Assembly: GCF_001428005.1 (NCBI RefSeq)
Contig: NZ_LMSB01000073.1
Location: 1 to 33,534, forward strand
DNA length: 33,534 bases
DNA from: Arthrobacter sp. Soil736
Lineage (GTDB): Bacteria; Actinomycetota; Actinomycetes; Actinomycetales; Micrococcaceae
Direction: 5' to 3'
Part shown: piece after piece, positions 8,092 through 17,082 of the stretch
Layout of the letters: each line of letters starts with the position of its first letter
Numbering within the stretch: the first letter of the stretch is position 1
The notes under the pieces: generated by a model
Seen by the model: the letters and a program-made list of their open reading frames with translations, nothing else
Told to the model about the DNA's origin: nothing
Databases searched by the model: none
Translations under genes and position numbers: made by a program

Positions 8092-9546
8092 CTAGACCGC
8101 TATTGCGGTGTACTTGGTCTCGAGGAATTCTTCAATACCGATCTTGCCGCCTTCGCGTCCCAGCCCGGACTGCTTCACGCCTCCGAACGGTGCTGCAGGA
8201 TTGGAGACAAGGCCGGTGTTCAGTCCGACCATGCCTACTTCCAGTTCTGCGGAAAAGCGAAGGGCCTTGTCCATGTTCTCAGTAAATACGTAGCCAACGA
8301 GGCCCCACTCTGTGTCGTTGGCGAGGCGAAGCACTTCGTCCTCGCTGTCGAACGCGGTGATGGCCGCGACCGGACCGAAGATTTCGGTGCTCATCAGTTC
8401 AGCGTCCAGGGGCACGTCGGTCAGGATGGTGGGGGTGTAGAAGTATCCCGGACCCTCCGGGCGGTGTCCTCCGGTCAGGATGCGTGCGCCCTTGGAAACC
8501 GCATCGGCTACCAGGCTTTCAACCTTGTCCAGGCCCTTCTGCTCGATCAGGGGGCCGACCTCGGTTCCTTCCACGGCGCCGTTGCCTACGTGCAGTTCGG
8601 ACATCCTCTTGGCGAACTTCTCGCTGAATTCCTCCACCACTGACCGGTGCACGAAGAAACGGTTCGCGGCGGTGCAGGCCTCTCCCATGTTCCGCATTTT
8701 GGCCTTCATAGCCCCGTCAACTGCTTTTTCGATGTCCGCGTCGGCCAGGACGATGAACGGGGCGTTTCCACCCAGTTCCATCGACGAGCGCATGACGTTG
8801 TCGGCCGCCTGGCGCAGCAGGATCTTGCCCACCTCGGTGGAGCCGGTGAAGCTGATCTTCCGTGCAATGCCGCTGCTCGTCCAGGTCCCCACGACACTGG
8901 AGGCACTGGAGGTCGTGACCACGTTCAGGACGCCGTCGGGAAGGCCTGCTTCCTTGAAGATCTGCACCAGGGCCAGGGACGTCAGCGGTGTCAGCTCGGC
9001 AGGCTTGAAAACCATCGTGCAGCCCGCGGCGACGGCGGGCGCGATCTTGCGGGCACCCATGGCCAGCGGGAAGTTCCACGGGGTGACCAGCACGCAGGGC
9101 CCTACTGGTTCCTTGGTGATCATGATCCGGGTGTTGCCGTCAACGGAGGTGGCGTGGTCTCCGCCAATGCGGACGGCTTCTTCGGAGAACCAGCGAAGCA
9201 TTTCGGCGCCGTAGGCCACTTCGCCCTTTGCCTCGGCCAAGGGCTTGCCCATCTCGGCGGTCATGATTGCCGCTAGACGGTCAGTGTTAGCAATAACCAG
9301 CTCAAAGGCGCGCCGCAGAATGTCGGCCCGTTCGCGGGGTGTGGACTTGCTCCACCCCGCCTGGGCGCGACCTGCGGCCTGAATGGCGGCGCGGGCTTCG
9401 TCGGGGCCGCCGTCGGCTACCTGGGCGATGATCTCATGGGTGGCCGGGTTTTCAACGGGGAAAGTGGCGCCGCTGGCGGCCTTCTGCCAAGCGCCATCGA
9501 TGAACAGGTCCGTGTGGAGAGTGGTTGGATCAAATGAGGAGCTCAT
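8092..9546 (-). CDS. gabD: NAD(P)-dependent succinate-semialdehyde dehydrogenase type
   Basis: 484 residues, typical for GabD. The aldehyde dehydrogenase fold shows the cofactor stretch TPWNFPLAMGARKIAPA, FTGSTEVGK, the general base Glu257 in MELGGNAPF and the nucleophile Cys291 in GEACTAANRF. Family members oxidise succinic semialdehyde, glutarate semialdehyde or similar omega-oxo acids to the diacid. It starts 28 bases after the aminotransferase stop and would take that enzyme's semialdehyde product. Exact substrate is inferred from this pairing. A second, different aldehyde dehydrogenase lies in the rightward operon. Confidence 0.9.
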   Translation of the reverse strand: MSSSFDPTTLHTDLFIDGAWQKAASGATFPVENPATHEIIAQVADGGPDEARAAIQAAGRAQAGWSKSTPRERADILRRAFELVIANTDRLAAIMTAEMGKPLAEAKGEVAYGAEMLRWFSEEAVRIGGDHATSVDGNTRIMITKEPVGPCVLVTPWNFPLAMGARKIAPAVAAGCTMVFKPAELTPLTSLALVQIFKEAGLPDGVLNVVTTSSASSVVGTWTSSGIARKISFTGSTEVGKILLRQAADNVMRSSMELGGNAPFIVLADADIEKAVDGAMKAKMRNMGEACTAANRFFVHRSVVEEFSEKFAKRMSELHVGNGAVEGTEVGPLIEQKGLDKVESLVADAVSKGARILTGGHRPEGPGYFYTPTILTDVPLDAELMSTEIFGPVAAITAFDSEDEVLRLANDTEWGLVGYVFTENMDKALRFSAELEVGMVGLNTGLVSNPAAPFGGVKQSGLGREGGKIGIEEFLETKYTAIAV

Positions 9547-9574
9547 GTCACGCTTTCAAGGATCGTAGGAGAGA

Positions 9575-10828
9575 TTAGGAGGTGGCTGTCTTCAGCGCCT
9601 GGGTGAACCTGGTCAGCCCTGCCTGGATCTCATCGCTGCTGACGTTGAGCGCCGGGATGATGCGGACGACGTTGCCGTGCGGCCCGCAGGTGAGAAGGAG
9701 AAGCTCTTCCTTGACAGCGGCCTGCTGGACGGCCAGCGCGGTAGCGGCATCAGGGTCGTTGTCCGCGGTGGTGAATTCGACACCCTGCATGAGGCCGCGG
9801 CCTCGCACGTTTCCGATTCCCGCAAAGTCTGTCTTGAGGCCTTCAAGCCCTGTCCGCAGCTCGTCGCCGCGAAGCAGTGCATTCTCCACCAGGTTCTCGC
9901 GCTCAATGACGCCCAGGGTTGCGACGCCGGCCGCGGCTGCGACGGCGTTGCCGCCGTAGGTGCCGCCCTGGGAGCCCGGCCATGCCTTGCCCATTAGCTC
10001 CGCTGAGGCGGCAATGGCCGAGATCGGGAAACCGCTGGCCAGGCCTTTGGCGGTGATGACGACGTCGGGGGTGATCCCTGCCCAGTCATGTCCCCAGAAC
10101 TTGCCGGTGCGTCCCACGCCTGCCTGGACTTCGTCCAGGATCAGCACGATTCCGTGGCGGTCAGCGCGTTCCCTCAAACCCTGAAGGAAGGCAGGGGGAG
10201 TGGGGATGTAACCGCCATCGCCCAAGACAGGTTCAATGATGAATCCCGCCGTGTCTGCCGGGCTGCTGATGGTGAGGAGGAGGTGGTCCAGTTCCTTCAG
10301 GGCAAAGGCGACTGCCGTTTCCTCATCCCAGCCGTACCGGTAGGCATGCGGGAAGGGCGCAATGTGCACCCCGCCCATGAGCGGGGAGAAACCGGAGCGG
10401 AACTTTGTGCCGGCCGTGGTGAGCGAGGCTGCGCCCACGGTCCGTCCATGGAATCCACCCTGGAAGGAAATGATGTTGGGCCGACTCGTGGCCATTCGGG
10501 CCAAACGGACGGAGGCCTCCACTGCCTCGGAGCCGGACGTGGCGTAAAAAACGCTGTCCAGCCCCGAGGGCAGGAAGTCTCCCAGTTTTTCGGTGAGCTC
10601 AAGCAAGGGCTTGTGCATCACGGTTGTGTACTGGGCATGGACAATCTTGCCCACCTGTTCGCGGGCGGCCGCAACGACGTCGGGGTGGCAGTGTCCCGTA
10701 CTTGTAACGCCGATTCCTGTCGTGAAATCGAGGTACTTCTTGCCGTCGGTCGCGTGAATCCAGCTTCCGAGCGCATGGTCGACGACTACCGGGGTTGCCT
10801 GCTTAAGGATGGGACTGAGAGATGCCAT
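9575..10828 (-). CDS. gabT: Class III PLP aminotransferase (4-aminobutyrate-type)
   Basis: 417 residues from ATG 10828. The frame stays open to 10888, but that extension encodes the operator S3, so I reject it. Class III features are clear: TSGSEAVEASVRLAR, GGFHGRTVGA, the cofactor Asp in LILDEVQAGVGRTG, and the Schiff-base lysine K261 in VITAKGLASGFP. Such enzymes move the amino group of omega-amino acids (GABA, beta-alanine, putrescine-derived acids) to 2-oxoglutarate or pyruvate. Pairing with the dehydrogenase supports a GABA-like route, although related aminotransferases act on other amines. Confidence 0.88.
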   Translation of the reverse strand: MASLSPILKQATPVVVDHALGSWIHATDGKKYLDFTTGIGVTSTGHCHPDVVAAAREQVGKIVHAQYTTVMHKPLLELTEKLGDFLPSGLDSVFYATSGSEAVEASVRLARMATSRPNIISFQGGFHGRTVGAASLTTAGTKFRSGFSPLMGGVHIAPFPHAYRYGWDEETAVAFALKELDHLLLTISSPADTAGFIIEPVLGDGGYIPTPPAFLQGLRERADRHGIVLILDEVQAGVGRTGKFWGHDWAGITPDVVITAKGLASGFPISAIAASAELMGKAWPGSQGGTYGGNAVAAAAGVATLGVIERENLVENALLRGDELRTGLEGLKTDFAGIGNVRGRGLMQGVEFTTADNDPDAATALAVQQAAVKEELLLLTCGPHGNVVRIIPALNVSSDEIQAGLTRFTQALKTATS

Positions 10829-10855
10829 GGCTTCATACTTTCTTACGAACTGTAA

Positions 10856-10867
10856 ATTGTCAACAAT
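10856..10867 (-). promoter_or_regulatory. Operator/promoter S3 for the aminotransferase genes
   Basis: On the minus strand the sequence reads CGATTGTTGACAATTTACAG. The palindrome contains TTGACA as a likely -35 box, and AAGTAT lies 17 bases on as a weak -10. It sits in the 78-base gap between the flavoprotein stop and the aminotransferase ATG, so it gives an internal promoter within the set B operon. Confidence 0.6.
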
Positions 10868-10906
10868 CGGCGATGCGAGGTGAATCACCCTTTGTTACCG
10901 CTGGTG

Positions 10907-12043
10907 TTAGTTGGTCTTGTACCGTTGGGGCCTGAGGAAATCCAGGCCCTCAAAGGAGCGCTTGCCCAAGGCCTCATGTGCTGCCATCTCGCCATAGCCC
11001 GAAGCCATTTTGAAGCCAGCGCCGGAGAAGCCGGTGGCGCAATAGATCCTGCTGTTTTCCCGAAGGTGACCGAGCAGTGCGTGCCCGTCCTTTGTGTAGA
11101 GGTCCGGGAACGCATCCGAGCGGACGATTGTGGGGAACAGGCCGGGGAAGAACTCAGTGACGGTCTCCGTGGTTTCCGCGATTTCCGCGGGCGTGAGGTC
11201 CCGGGGCACTGAATCGGCCTGCGGCGTTGGTGCTCCGCGGCCATCGAGGGTGGCTTTGACGGTGACGCCGTCGACGGTGGGTGCCCCGTACATTGAGCGG
11301 TCTCCGGAAATCCTGATGAAGACGGGGAACCTTTCCGGTGAGAATTCCGCCGCGTCCCTGGCCACGAACCAGGACAGGAAGATCCGTTTGGTCTGGGTTG
11401 CGGCCTTCAGGTAGTCGGGCATGAGCCGCTGGGACCAGCCGCCGGACGAGACGATGACGTTCTCGAAGGTCCAGGACTTGTCGCCCGAGGTGACCACCAC
11501 GCCGTCGTCCGTTTCCTGGATGCTGTCAATCGGCGTATTGGTGTGAACTGTTGCCCCATTGGCCTGGGCGGCTGCGACTGCCGCCGTCACGGCACGGTCG
11601 GTGCGCAGGGCGCCGGCATGCGGATCATAGACGGCGCAGTCGTCGGGCCGGAGGTTGTGCTGCGGATACCGTTCCGCCATGGCTTTGCGGCTCAGTATTT
11701 CGTGGTCAGCGCCGTTCAGCCGGGTCGTTTCCAACAGGTGCGGAATATAGGGACCGTCAACCGTTCCGATCGAGAGTCCGCCGCAGCGGGTCAGGATGTC
11801 CTGGCCCGAGTCCGCCTCGAGTTCGGCCCAGAGGCCGCGGGAACGTTGCAGGATGGGGTAGTAGCTGGGTGTTCCGCGATACAGCATCCGGAACAGGCGC
11901 GTGTCACCGCCAACGGCGCTTCGGGCATGGGCCGGGGACTGTGCCTCGAACCCGACCACTGAGTCGGACAGGCGGGAGGCCTGCCACAACGCCATGCTTC
12001 CGATGCTGCCCAGGCCGATAACGGCCAGCTTGCCATCCGTCAT
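10907..12043 (-). CDS. Monomeric sarcosine oxidase-like FAD amine oxidase
   Basis: 378 residues. An N-terminal Rossmann motif VIGLGSIGSMALWQ binds FAD, RLFRMLYRG follows in the family position, and the C-terminal CATGFSGAGFKMASGYGE is the second FAD-binding motif of the SoxA/MTOX family. Members oxidise N-methyl amino acids or other secondary amines to imine, with H2O2 formation. In sarcosine oxidase a Cys in C-[LM]-Y-T binds FAD covalently; here that position appears to be Asp (FPDLYTKDGHALLG), so noncovalent FAD is expected. The ATG directly follows the ATPase TAA, with AAGGTGATC as ribosome site. H2O2 detoxification is not encoded nearby. Confidence 0.88.
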   Translation of the reverse strand: MTDGKLAVIGLGSIGSMALWQASRLSDSVVGFEAQSPAHARSAVGGDTRLFRMLYRGTPSYYPILQRSRGLWAELEADSGQDILTRCGGLSIGTVDGPYIPHLLETTRLNGADHEILSRKAMAERYPQHNLRPDDCAVYDPHAGALRTDRAVTAAVAAAQANGATVHTNTPIDSIQETDDGVVVTSGDKSWTFENVIVSSGGWSQRLMPDYLKAATQTKRIFLSWFVARDAAEFSPERFPVFIRISGDRSMYGAPTVDGVTVKATLDGRGAPTPQADSVPRDLTPAEIAETTETVTEFFPGLFPTIVRSDAFPDLYTKDGHALLGHLRENSRIYCATGFSGAGFKMASGYGEMAAHEALGKRSFEGLDFLRPQRYKTN

Positions 12044-12807
<764 letters not shown>

Positions 12808-12811
<4 letters not shown>

Positions 12812-13740
12812 CGGGCAATACCTTCCGGTGCTGTCAGCACAACCTTTTTCGCTTTCCGGGGAAGCCTGGAGGAGGTGCGGGAGTATTTTTGCTCGAGCTT
12901 GGATTGCGGGTAGCTCAGCAGGAGGGTCATCACGAGGTACCAGAGGCTGGCGACGATCAGCAGCGGGATGGTCTCGTAGGTGCGGGCGTAGATGAGCTGG
13001 GCGCTTTGGAGCAGTTCCGCGACGCCCAGCACGCTGACGAGGGAGGTTTCCTTGAACATGCCGATGAACTGGTTGCCGGTCGCCGGAATGATCGAGGGCA
13101 TGGCCTGGGGAATGATGACCTTGCGCATCTTCATCCCCGCGCTCATTCCCAGTGAGTCGGCGGCCTCGATCTGGCCCTTGCCCACGGCGGAGAAACCGCC
13201 GCGGATGATCTCGGCCATGTAGGCGGCCTGATTGAGGGTCAGGCCGACCAAGGCCGCCGTGATGGGTGCCATCAGGGCGTTCACGTCGATCGCGGTGCCG
13301 ATGTCCGTGAAGGGGATTCCGATGGACAGGTTCGGGTACAGCGCGGCGACGTTGAACCAGAAGATCAGCTGCACCAGGACCGGGGTGCCACGGAACAGGG
13401 TGATGTAGACGCCCGCCGTGGCCGCGACCGGTTTGATGTTCGAGGACCTCATGACCGCTAGCGCCAGGCCCAGAAGAGTTCCGAGGGCCATGCTGGCGAG
13501 TGTCAAAAAGATCGTGAGCATCAGGCCACGGAGGATGGATTCATGGGTGAAGTACTTGGCGACCACGCCCCACTTGAAGTTGGGGTTGGTTGCTACGGAA
13601 AGGAGTATGCCCAGGCCTGCGAGGCTGCAGACCACCCAGGCGACGGATTCGAAGGTACTTCGACGCCGCAGCCTTGGTTTGAGGGCTGGATCCATCCCAC
13701 TCATTGTGGTTTCACTTCTTTCGATAATCACTGGCTGCAT
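12808..13740 (-). CDS. Polar amino acid ABC transporter permease (copy B)
   Basis: 310 residues from ATG 13740; ATG 13704 (MSGMDPALKPRLRRRS) is an alternative, since similarity to copy A starts there and the 12 residues before it differ. The EAA loop reads QAAYMAEIIRGGF then GKGQIEAADSLGMS, so the first Glu of the motif is Gln here while copy A has Glu. About six helices, FRGTPVLVQL present. The carboxyl end KAKKVVLTAPEGIAR is identical in both copies. The gene follows the binding protein by 12 bases. Confidence 0.93.
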
Positions 13741-13752
13741 GGAAGAACCCCG

Positions 13753-14679
13753 CTAGTTGAGCTTGGCGTCGGTGATGGCCAGACCGTCCAGGCCCCAGTT
13801 GTCGAGGGACTTCTTGTATTCGGGGCTGTCAAGGACGGACTGAGTCGCTGCCTGCAGGGCCGGGGACAGCGGTGATCCCTTCTTCAGGCCAATGGCAACG
13901 GTGTGGTCCGAGCGGGTATCCACCTGCGGCGTCAGGACAGTGAAGGTGTTCGGCTGCTGCTGGTCTGCCCAGACCAGCGCCGGAGTGTCATAGAAGACGC
14001 CGTCGATGCGCTTGGAGGCCAGCTGCGTGAGGGCCTCCTGGACGTTGGGAAGGGTGACGCCGTTGATGGCAGGCTTGCCCTTGGAGGTGCAGGTCCACTC
14101 GGAGATGTTCGGCAGATGCTTCAACTGGGCGTTGGAGCCCTTGGTGACCGCGATGTTCTTACCGCACATATCGTCATTGCTGATCTTCAGCGGATTGCCG
14201 GCCGCCACGGCCACCGAGACGCCGGTATTGAGATAGTCGACCATGTCCAGGACCTTCAGCCGTTCGGCGGTGGGTGACATGGTGGTGGCAGTGAAGTCGT
14301 ACCGGCCGCCGTCGATGCCGGGAATGATCGTGTCGAACGCGGTGTTTTCGAACTTCAGCTTCAGTCCAAGCTTCTTCGCCACGAGGCGGGCAATGTCCGG
14401 GTTCAGGCCAATCGGGGTGACGTTGTCATCGGCCAGGAAGGTGGTCGGCGGATAGTGAAGGTCCATAGCCACGGTGAGTTCGCCCTTGTCCTTGAAGGAC
14501 TGCGGGAGCAGCTTCACTGCAGCCTCGTCGGGCTGGACGCCCTCCGAGATGTCAGCCGTATTCGATGTCTTGGAGCCGCCCGCGGCCGGGTCGCTGTTGG
14601 CAGTGCCGCCGCAAGCGCTCAACGCCAATAGAACTGCCAAGCCTGCAGCTGCGGTCTGGACTTTGTTTCTGGTCTTCAT
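13753..14679 (-). CDS. Family 3 substrate-binding lipoprotein (copy B)
   Basis: 308 residues from ATG 14679, preceded by AAGGGAAGCACC. The open frame extends to 15117 but crosses both operators of the divergent region, so the longer version is rejected. The signal peptide ends at a standard lipobox LSAC, Cys about 23. The ligand-binding lobes closely match copy A (LTVAMDLHYPPTTF, GLNPDIARLVAKKLGLKL, KRIDGVFYDT); differences are scattered, so the two proteins probably bind the same or closely related ligands. First gene of the set B operon. Confidence 0.94.
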   Translation of the reverse strand: MKTRNKVQTAAAGLAVLLALSACGGTANSDPAAGGSKTSNTADISEGVQPDEAAVKLLPQSFKDKGELTVAMDLHYPPTTFLADDNVTPIGLNPDIARLVAKKLGLKLKFENTAFDTIIPGIDGGRYDFTATTMSPTAERLKVLDMVDYLNTGVSVAVAAGNPLKISNDDMCGKNIAVTKGSNAQLKHLPNISEWTCTSKGKPAINGVTLPNVQEALTQLASKRIDGVFYDTPALVWADQQQPNTFTVLTPQVDTRSDHTVAIGLKKGSPLSPALQAATQSVLDSPEYKKSLDNWGLDGLAITDAKLN

Positions 14680-14866
14680 GGTGCTTCCCTTCGAATGGTT
14701 TCGGCTGAATTGGATCCGCCAAAACGAGTGCATATTTTTGCCGGACCGCCCGGTCGGCAACCCCCGTGCTTCGAGGCCGGGGCCGGCACTTGCGTGCTGT
14801 GATTCATGCGGGGTGTGATCCGGATCTCGCTCCGCATCTAAGCCAATGCAACCCCCTTCAAACAAG

Positions 14867-14878
14867 ATTGTCAACAAT
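14867..14878 (-). promoter_or_regulatory. Operator/promoter S4 for the set B operon
   Basis: On the minus strand this reads AATTGTTGACAATCTTG, with TTGACA as likely -35 box and TTGCAT 17 bases on as a poor -10. The next gene in this direction is the binding protein starting at 14679. Confidence 0.6.
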
Positions 14879-14927
14879 TGACGAAAAGAAAAATGGTGGG
14901 TTAACGGCTCCCGAAGGGGAGGCCCGA

Positions 14928-14961
14928 ACTGTTGACAATTTACAATTTCCGGTTCTACAGT
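14928..14961 (+). promoter_or_regulatory. Operator S5 and promoter of the HAD operon
   Basis: The operator core CTGTTGACAAT spans 14929-14939. TTGACA (14932-14937) and TACAGT (14956-14961) are 18 bases apart, the best promoter match in the window. The operator overlaps the -35 box, as expected for repression. The HAD gene starts about 120 bases later. Confidence 0.7.
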
Positions 14962-15085
14962 CGATGTATCGGGCAGCAGAGTCCCCTGCCACGGGGAAGA
15001 ATCCAGCTCGCTCTGTACATGCCCTGGAACCACACTGAGGCTCGGCATCCCGGCCTTCGACACAACTTCAAGAAACGGACGAATC

Positions 15086-15760
15086 ATGGCAGAAACGAAC
15101 TTCCGGCCGAAGTACATCTCCTTCGATTGCTATGGCACCCTCATCAACTTCGACATTGATCCCACCACTCGCCGCCTGCTTGATGGCCGCATCTCTGAAG
15201 AGCAGTGGCCAGCCTTCAAGAAGCAGTTCCGCGGGTACCGGTTCGACGAGGTCTGCGGCGACTACAAGCCTTACGAGCAGATCCTTCAGGATTCCTTTGA
15301 CCGCGTGTGCAAGCGGTGGGGCATTGGGCCGACCGAAGGTGCCGGCGCACAGTTCGCTGAGGCTGTCCGCGGCTGGGTTGCCCACGAGGACGTGCCGGCT
15401 CCGCTGAAGACGATGGGCGATAACTACCAGCTGGTGATTCTGTCCAACGCAGACGACAGCTTCCTGGACATCAGCGTTCCGAAGCTCGGTGCAGACTTCC
15501 ACGCCGTCTACACCGCTGAGCAGGCCCAGGCCTACAAGCCGCGCTACCAGGCGTTTGAGTACATGCTGGACACCCTGAACGCCAAGCCGGAGGACTTCCT
15601 GCACGTCTCCTCGCACACACGGTACGACATGATGCCGATGCACGACATGGGCTTCCGGAACCTCCTGATGCTGGACCGTGGCTATGACCCCATTACCGAG
15701 GGCTACGACTACACCACTGTCAGCTCCCTGGACGAGCTCAACAAGCTCCTCGGTCTCTAA
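15086..15760 (+). CDS. HAD-superfamily protein, type II haloacid dehalogenase-like
   Basis: 224 residues from ATG 15086, with a modest ribosome site (ACGGA). Motif I is FDCYGTLINF: the nucleophile Asp is followed at +2 by Tyr rather than Asp, as in L-2-haloacid dehalogenases and unlike phosphatases. Motif II is ILSNAD, motif III the Lys in QAYKPRY, and motif IV SSHTRYD, where dehalogenases normally have S-x-N-x-x-D; here His replaces Asn. The fold is secure, but true dehalogenation is doubtful. As first gene of an amine/hydroxyacid operon it may hydrolyse another C-X bond or a phospho-intermediate. No signal peptide, so cytoplasmic. Confidence 0.85.
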   Translation: MAETNFRPKYISFDCYGTLINFDIDPTTRRLLDGRISEEQWPAFKKQFRGYRFDEVCGDYKPYEQILQDSFDRVCKRWGIGPTEGAGAQFAEAVRGWVAHEDVPAPLKTMGDNYQLVILSNADDSFLDISVPKLGADFHAVYTAEQAQAYKPRYQAFEYMLDTLNAKPEDFLHVSSHTRYDMMPMHDMGFRNLLMLDRGYDPITEGYDYTTVSSLDELNKLLGL

Positions 15761-15787
15761 ACCGGCTTCGAGGCGAAAGGTCAAACC

Positions 15788-17065
15788 GTGAAACTCATTC
15801 CTTACTGGCTGGACACTGCCGAGCCTTCCGGCGATTACCGGCAGACTCCGGTACCTGAGAATGTCGATGTGGCAATCATCGGCGCCGGATTTACGGGGTT
15901 GTCCGCGGCCCTGGAATTTGCCAAGCAAGGCGCGAGCGTTGCCGTTTTCGAACGCCACACGGTGGGGTGGGGCGCGTCCGGCCGCAATGGGGGAATGGCG
16001 ACTACCGGGTTGGCCATCAGCTTCAGCACCGCGGTCAAGCGGTACGGGGGACCCCGTGCAGTGGAGATGTTCCGCGAATACAACGACGCCATCGACACCA
16101 TCGAGAAGCTCGTGCATGACAATGGCATCGACTGCGATTACAACCGCTTTGGAAAGCTTTCGCTGGCCTTCCACAAGTCCCACTACGAGGGATTCCTGAA
16201 GTCGCAGGAGAAGCTGGCCACCCTGGCCGATCACCATGTCACCGTCATCCCGAAGTCCGAGATCCACAGCGAAATCGGCACAGACTTCTACCAGGGTGCG
16301 ATGGTTGACCCGCTCGGGGCCGGTCTGCATGTGGGCAAGTTCGTGCATGGCCTGGCCGGGGCGGCTGCTGCCGCCGGAGCGGATATCTGCGAGAACGCGG
16401 CAGTGACCGAGCTGAAAAAGGTCTCCGGCACCGTGCACGACGTGCACACCACCCGCGGCATCACCCGGGCCAAGCAGGTCCTAGTCGCCACCAGCGGCTA
16501 CACCGGCAAGATCACCCCGTGGCTGCAGCGCAGGGTCATTCCGGTGGGCAGCTTCATCATTGTCACCGACCCGCTGCCCGAAGACGTGGTCAACCGGATC
16601 CTGCCGAACAGGCGCCAGGCCTCGGACAGCAAGATGCTGACCTACTACTTCCGGATTACCCCGGACAACAGGCTGCTCTTCGGCGGCCGGGCCCGGTTCG
16701 CCCTGTCCAGCCCGGACTCGGACGTCAAGAGCGCCGAGATCCTGCGCAAGGCCATGCTCGAACTCTTCCCCTACCTCTCCAACGCCAAGGTCGACTACAT
16801 CTGGGGCGGACTGGTGGACCTGTCGATGGACCAGATGGTGCACGCCGGCGTCCACGACGGACTCTTCTACTCCCTGTGCTACAGCGGCCACGGTGTCCAG
16901 ATGGCGGCGCACATGGGCAAGAGGATGGCCCACTACATGGCCGGCGACAAGAGTGCCAATGTTTGGGAAGACCTGAAGAACCCGCCCGTCCCGGGCCACT
17001 TCGGCCCGCCCTGGTTCCTGCCCTTCATCGGCGCAGCCGCAAAAATCATCGACCGGATCAAATAG
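15788..17065 (+). CDS. FAD-dependent amine/amino acid oxidoreductase (DAO family, PuuB-like)
   Basis: 425 residues from GTG 15788, with GAGGCGAAAGG in front. The N-terminal FAD motif is VAIIGAGFTGLSAALEFAKQG, followed by ERHTVGWGASGRNGGM, typical of gamma-glutamylputrescine oxidase and related enzymes. The substrate domain includes TYYFRITPDNRLLFGGRA, and the end GLFYSLCYSGHGVQMAAHMG closes the FAD site. The family oxidises primary or secondary amines to aldehyde or imine plus ammonia or amine. No glutamate-putrescine ligase is present, so the Puu pathway itself is not supported. The aldehyde product would suit the next gene. Confidence 0.9.
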   Translation: MKLIPYWLDTAEPSGDYRQTPVPENVDVAIIGAGFTGLSAALEFAKQGASVAVFERHTVGWGASGRNGGMATTGLAISFSTAVKRYGGPRAVEMFREYNDAIDTIEKLVHDNGIDCDYNRFGKLSLAFHKSHYEGFLKSQEKLATLADHHVTVIPKSEIHSEIGTDFYQGAMVDPLGAGLHVGKFVHGLAGAAAAAGADICENAAVTELKKVSGTVHDVHTTRGITRAKQVLVATSGYTGKITPWLQRRVIPVGSFIIVTDPLPEDVVNRILPNRRQASDSKMLTYYFRITPDNRLLFGGRARFALSSPDSDVKSAEILRKAMLELFPYLSNAKVDYIWGGLVDLSMDQMVHAGVHDGLFYSLCYSGHGVQMAAHMGKRMAHYMAGDKSANVWEDLKNPPVPGHFGPPWFLPFIGAAAKIIDRIK

Positions 17066-17082
17066 GTAAATTAAGGGTTCCC

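Larger units (their letters stand above)
14680..15085. promoter_or_regulatory. Divergent regulatory region between set B and the HAD operon
   Basis: This 406-base gap holds no supported gene. It contains two facing copies of the shared palindrome about 60 bases apart (14867-14878 and 14928-14939) and promoter boxes for both directions. Both transcripts have leaders of more than 100 bases. I saw no clear riboswitch fold. Confidence 0.7.

Noticed and set aside
10829..10888. Longer start for the aminotransferase
   Set aside because: The added codons coincide with the S3 operator.
14680..15117. Longer N-terminus for binding protein B
   Set aside because: It would translate both operators and the promoter region, and would bury the lipoprotein signal peptide inside the protein.
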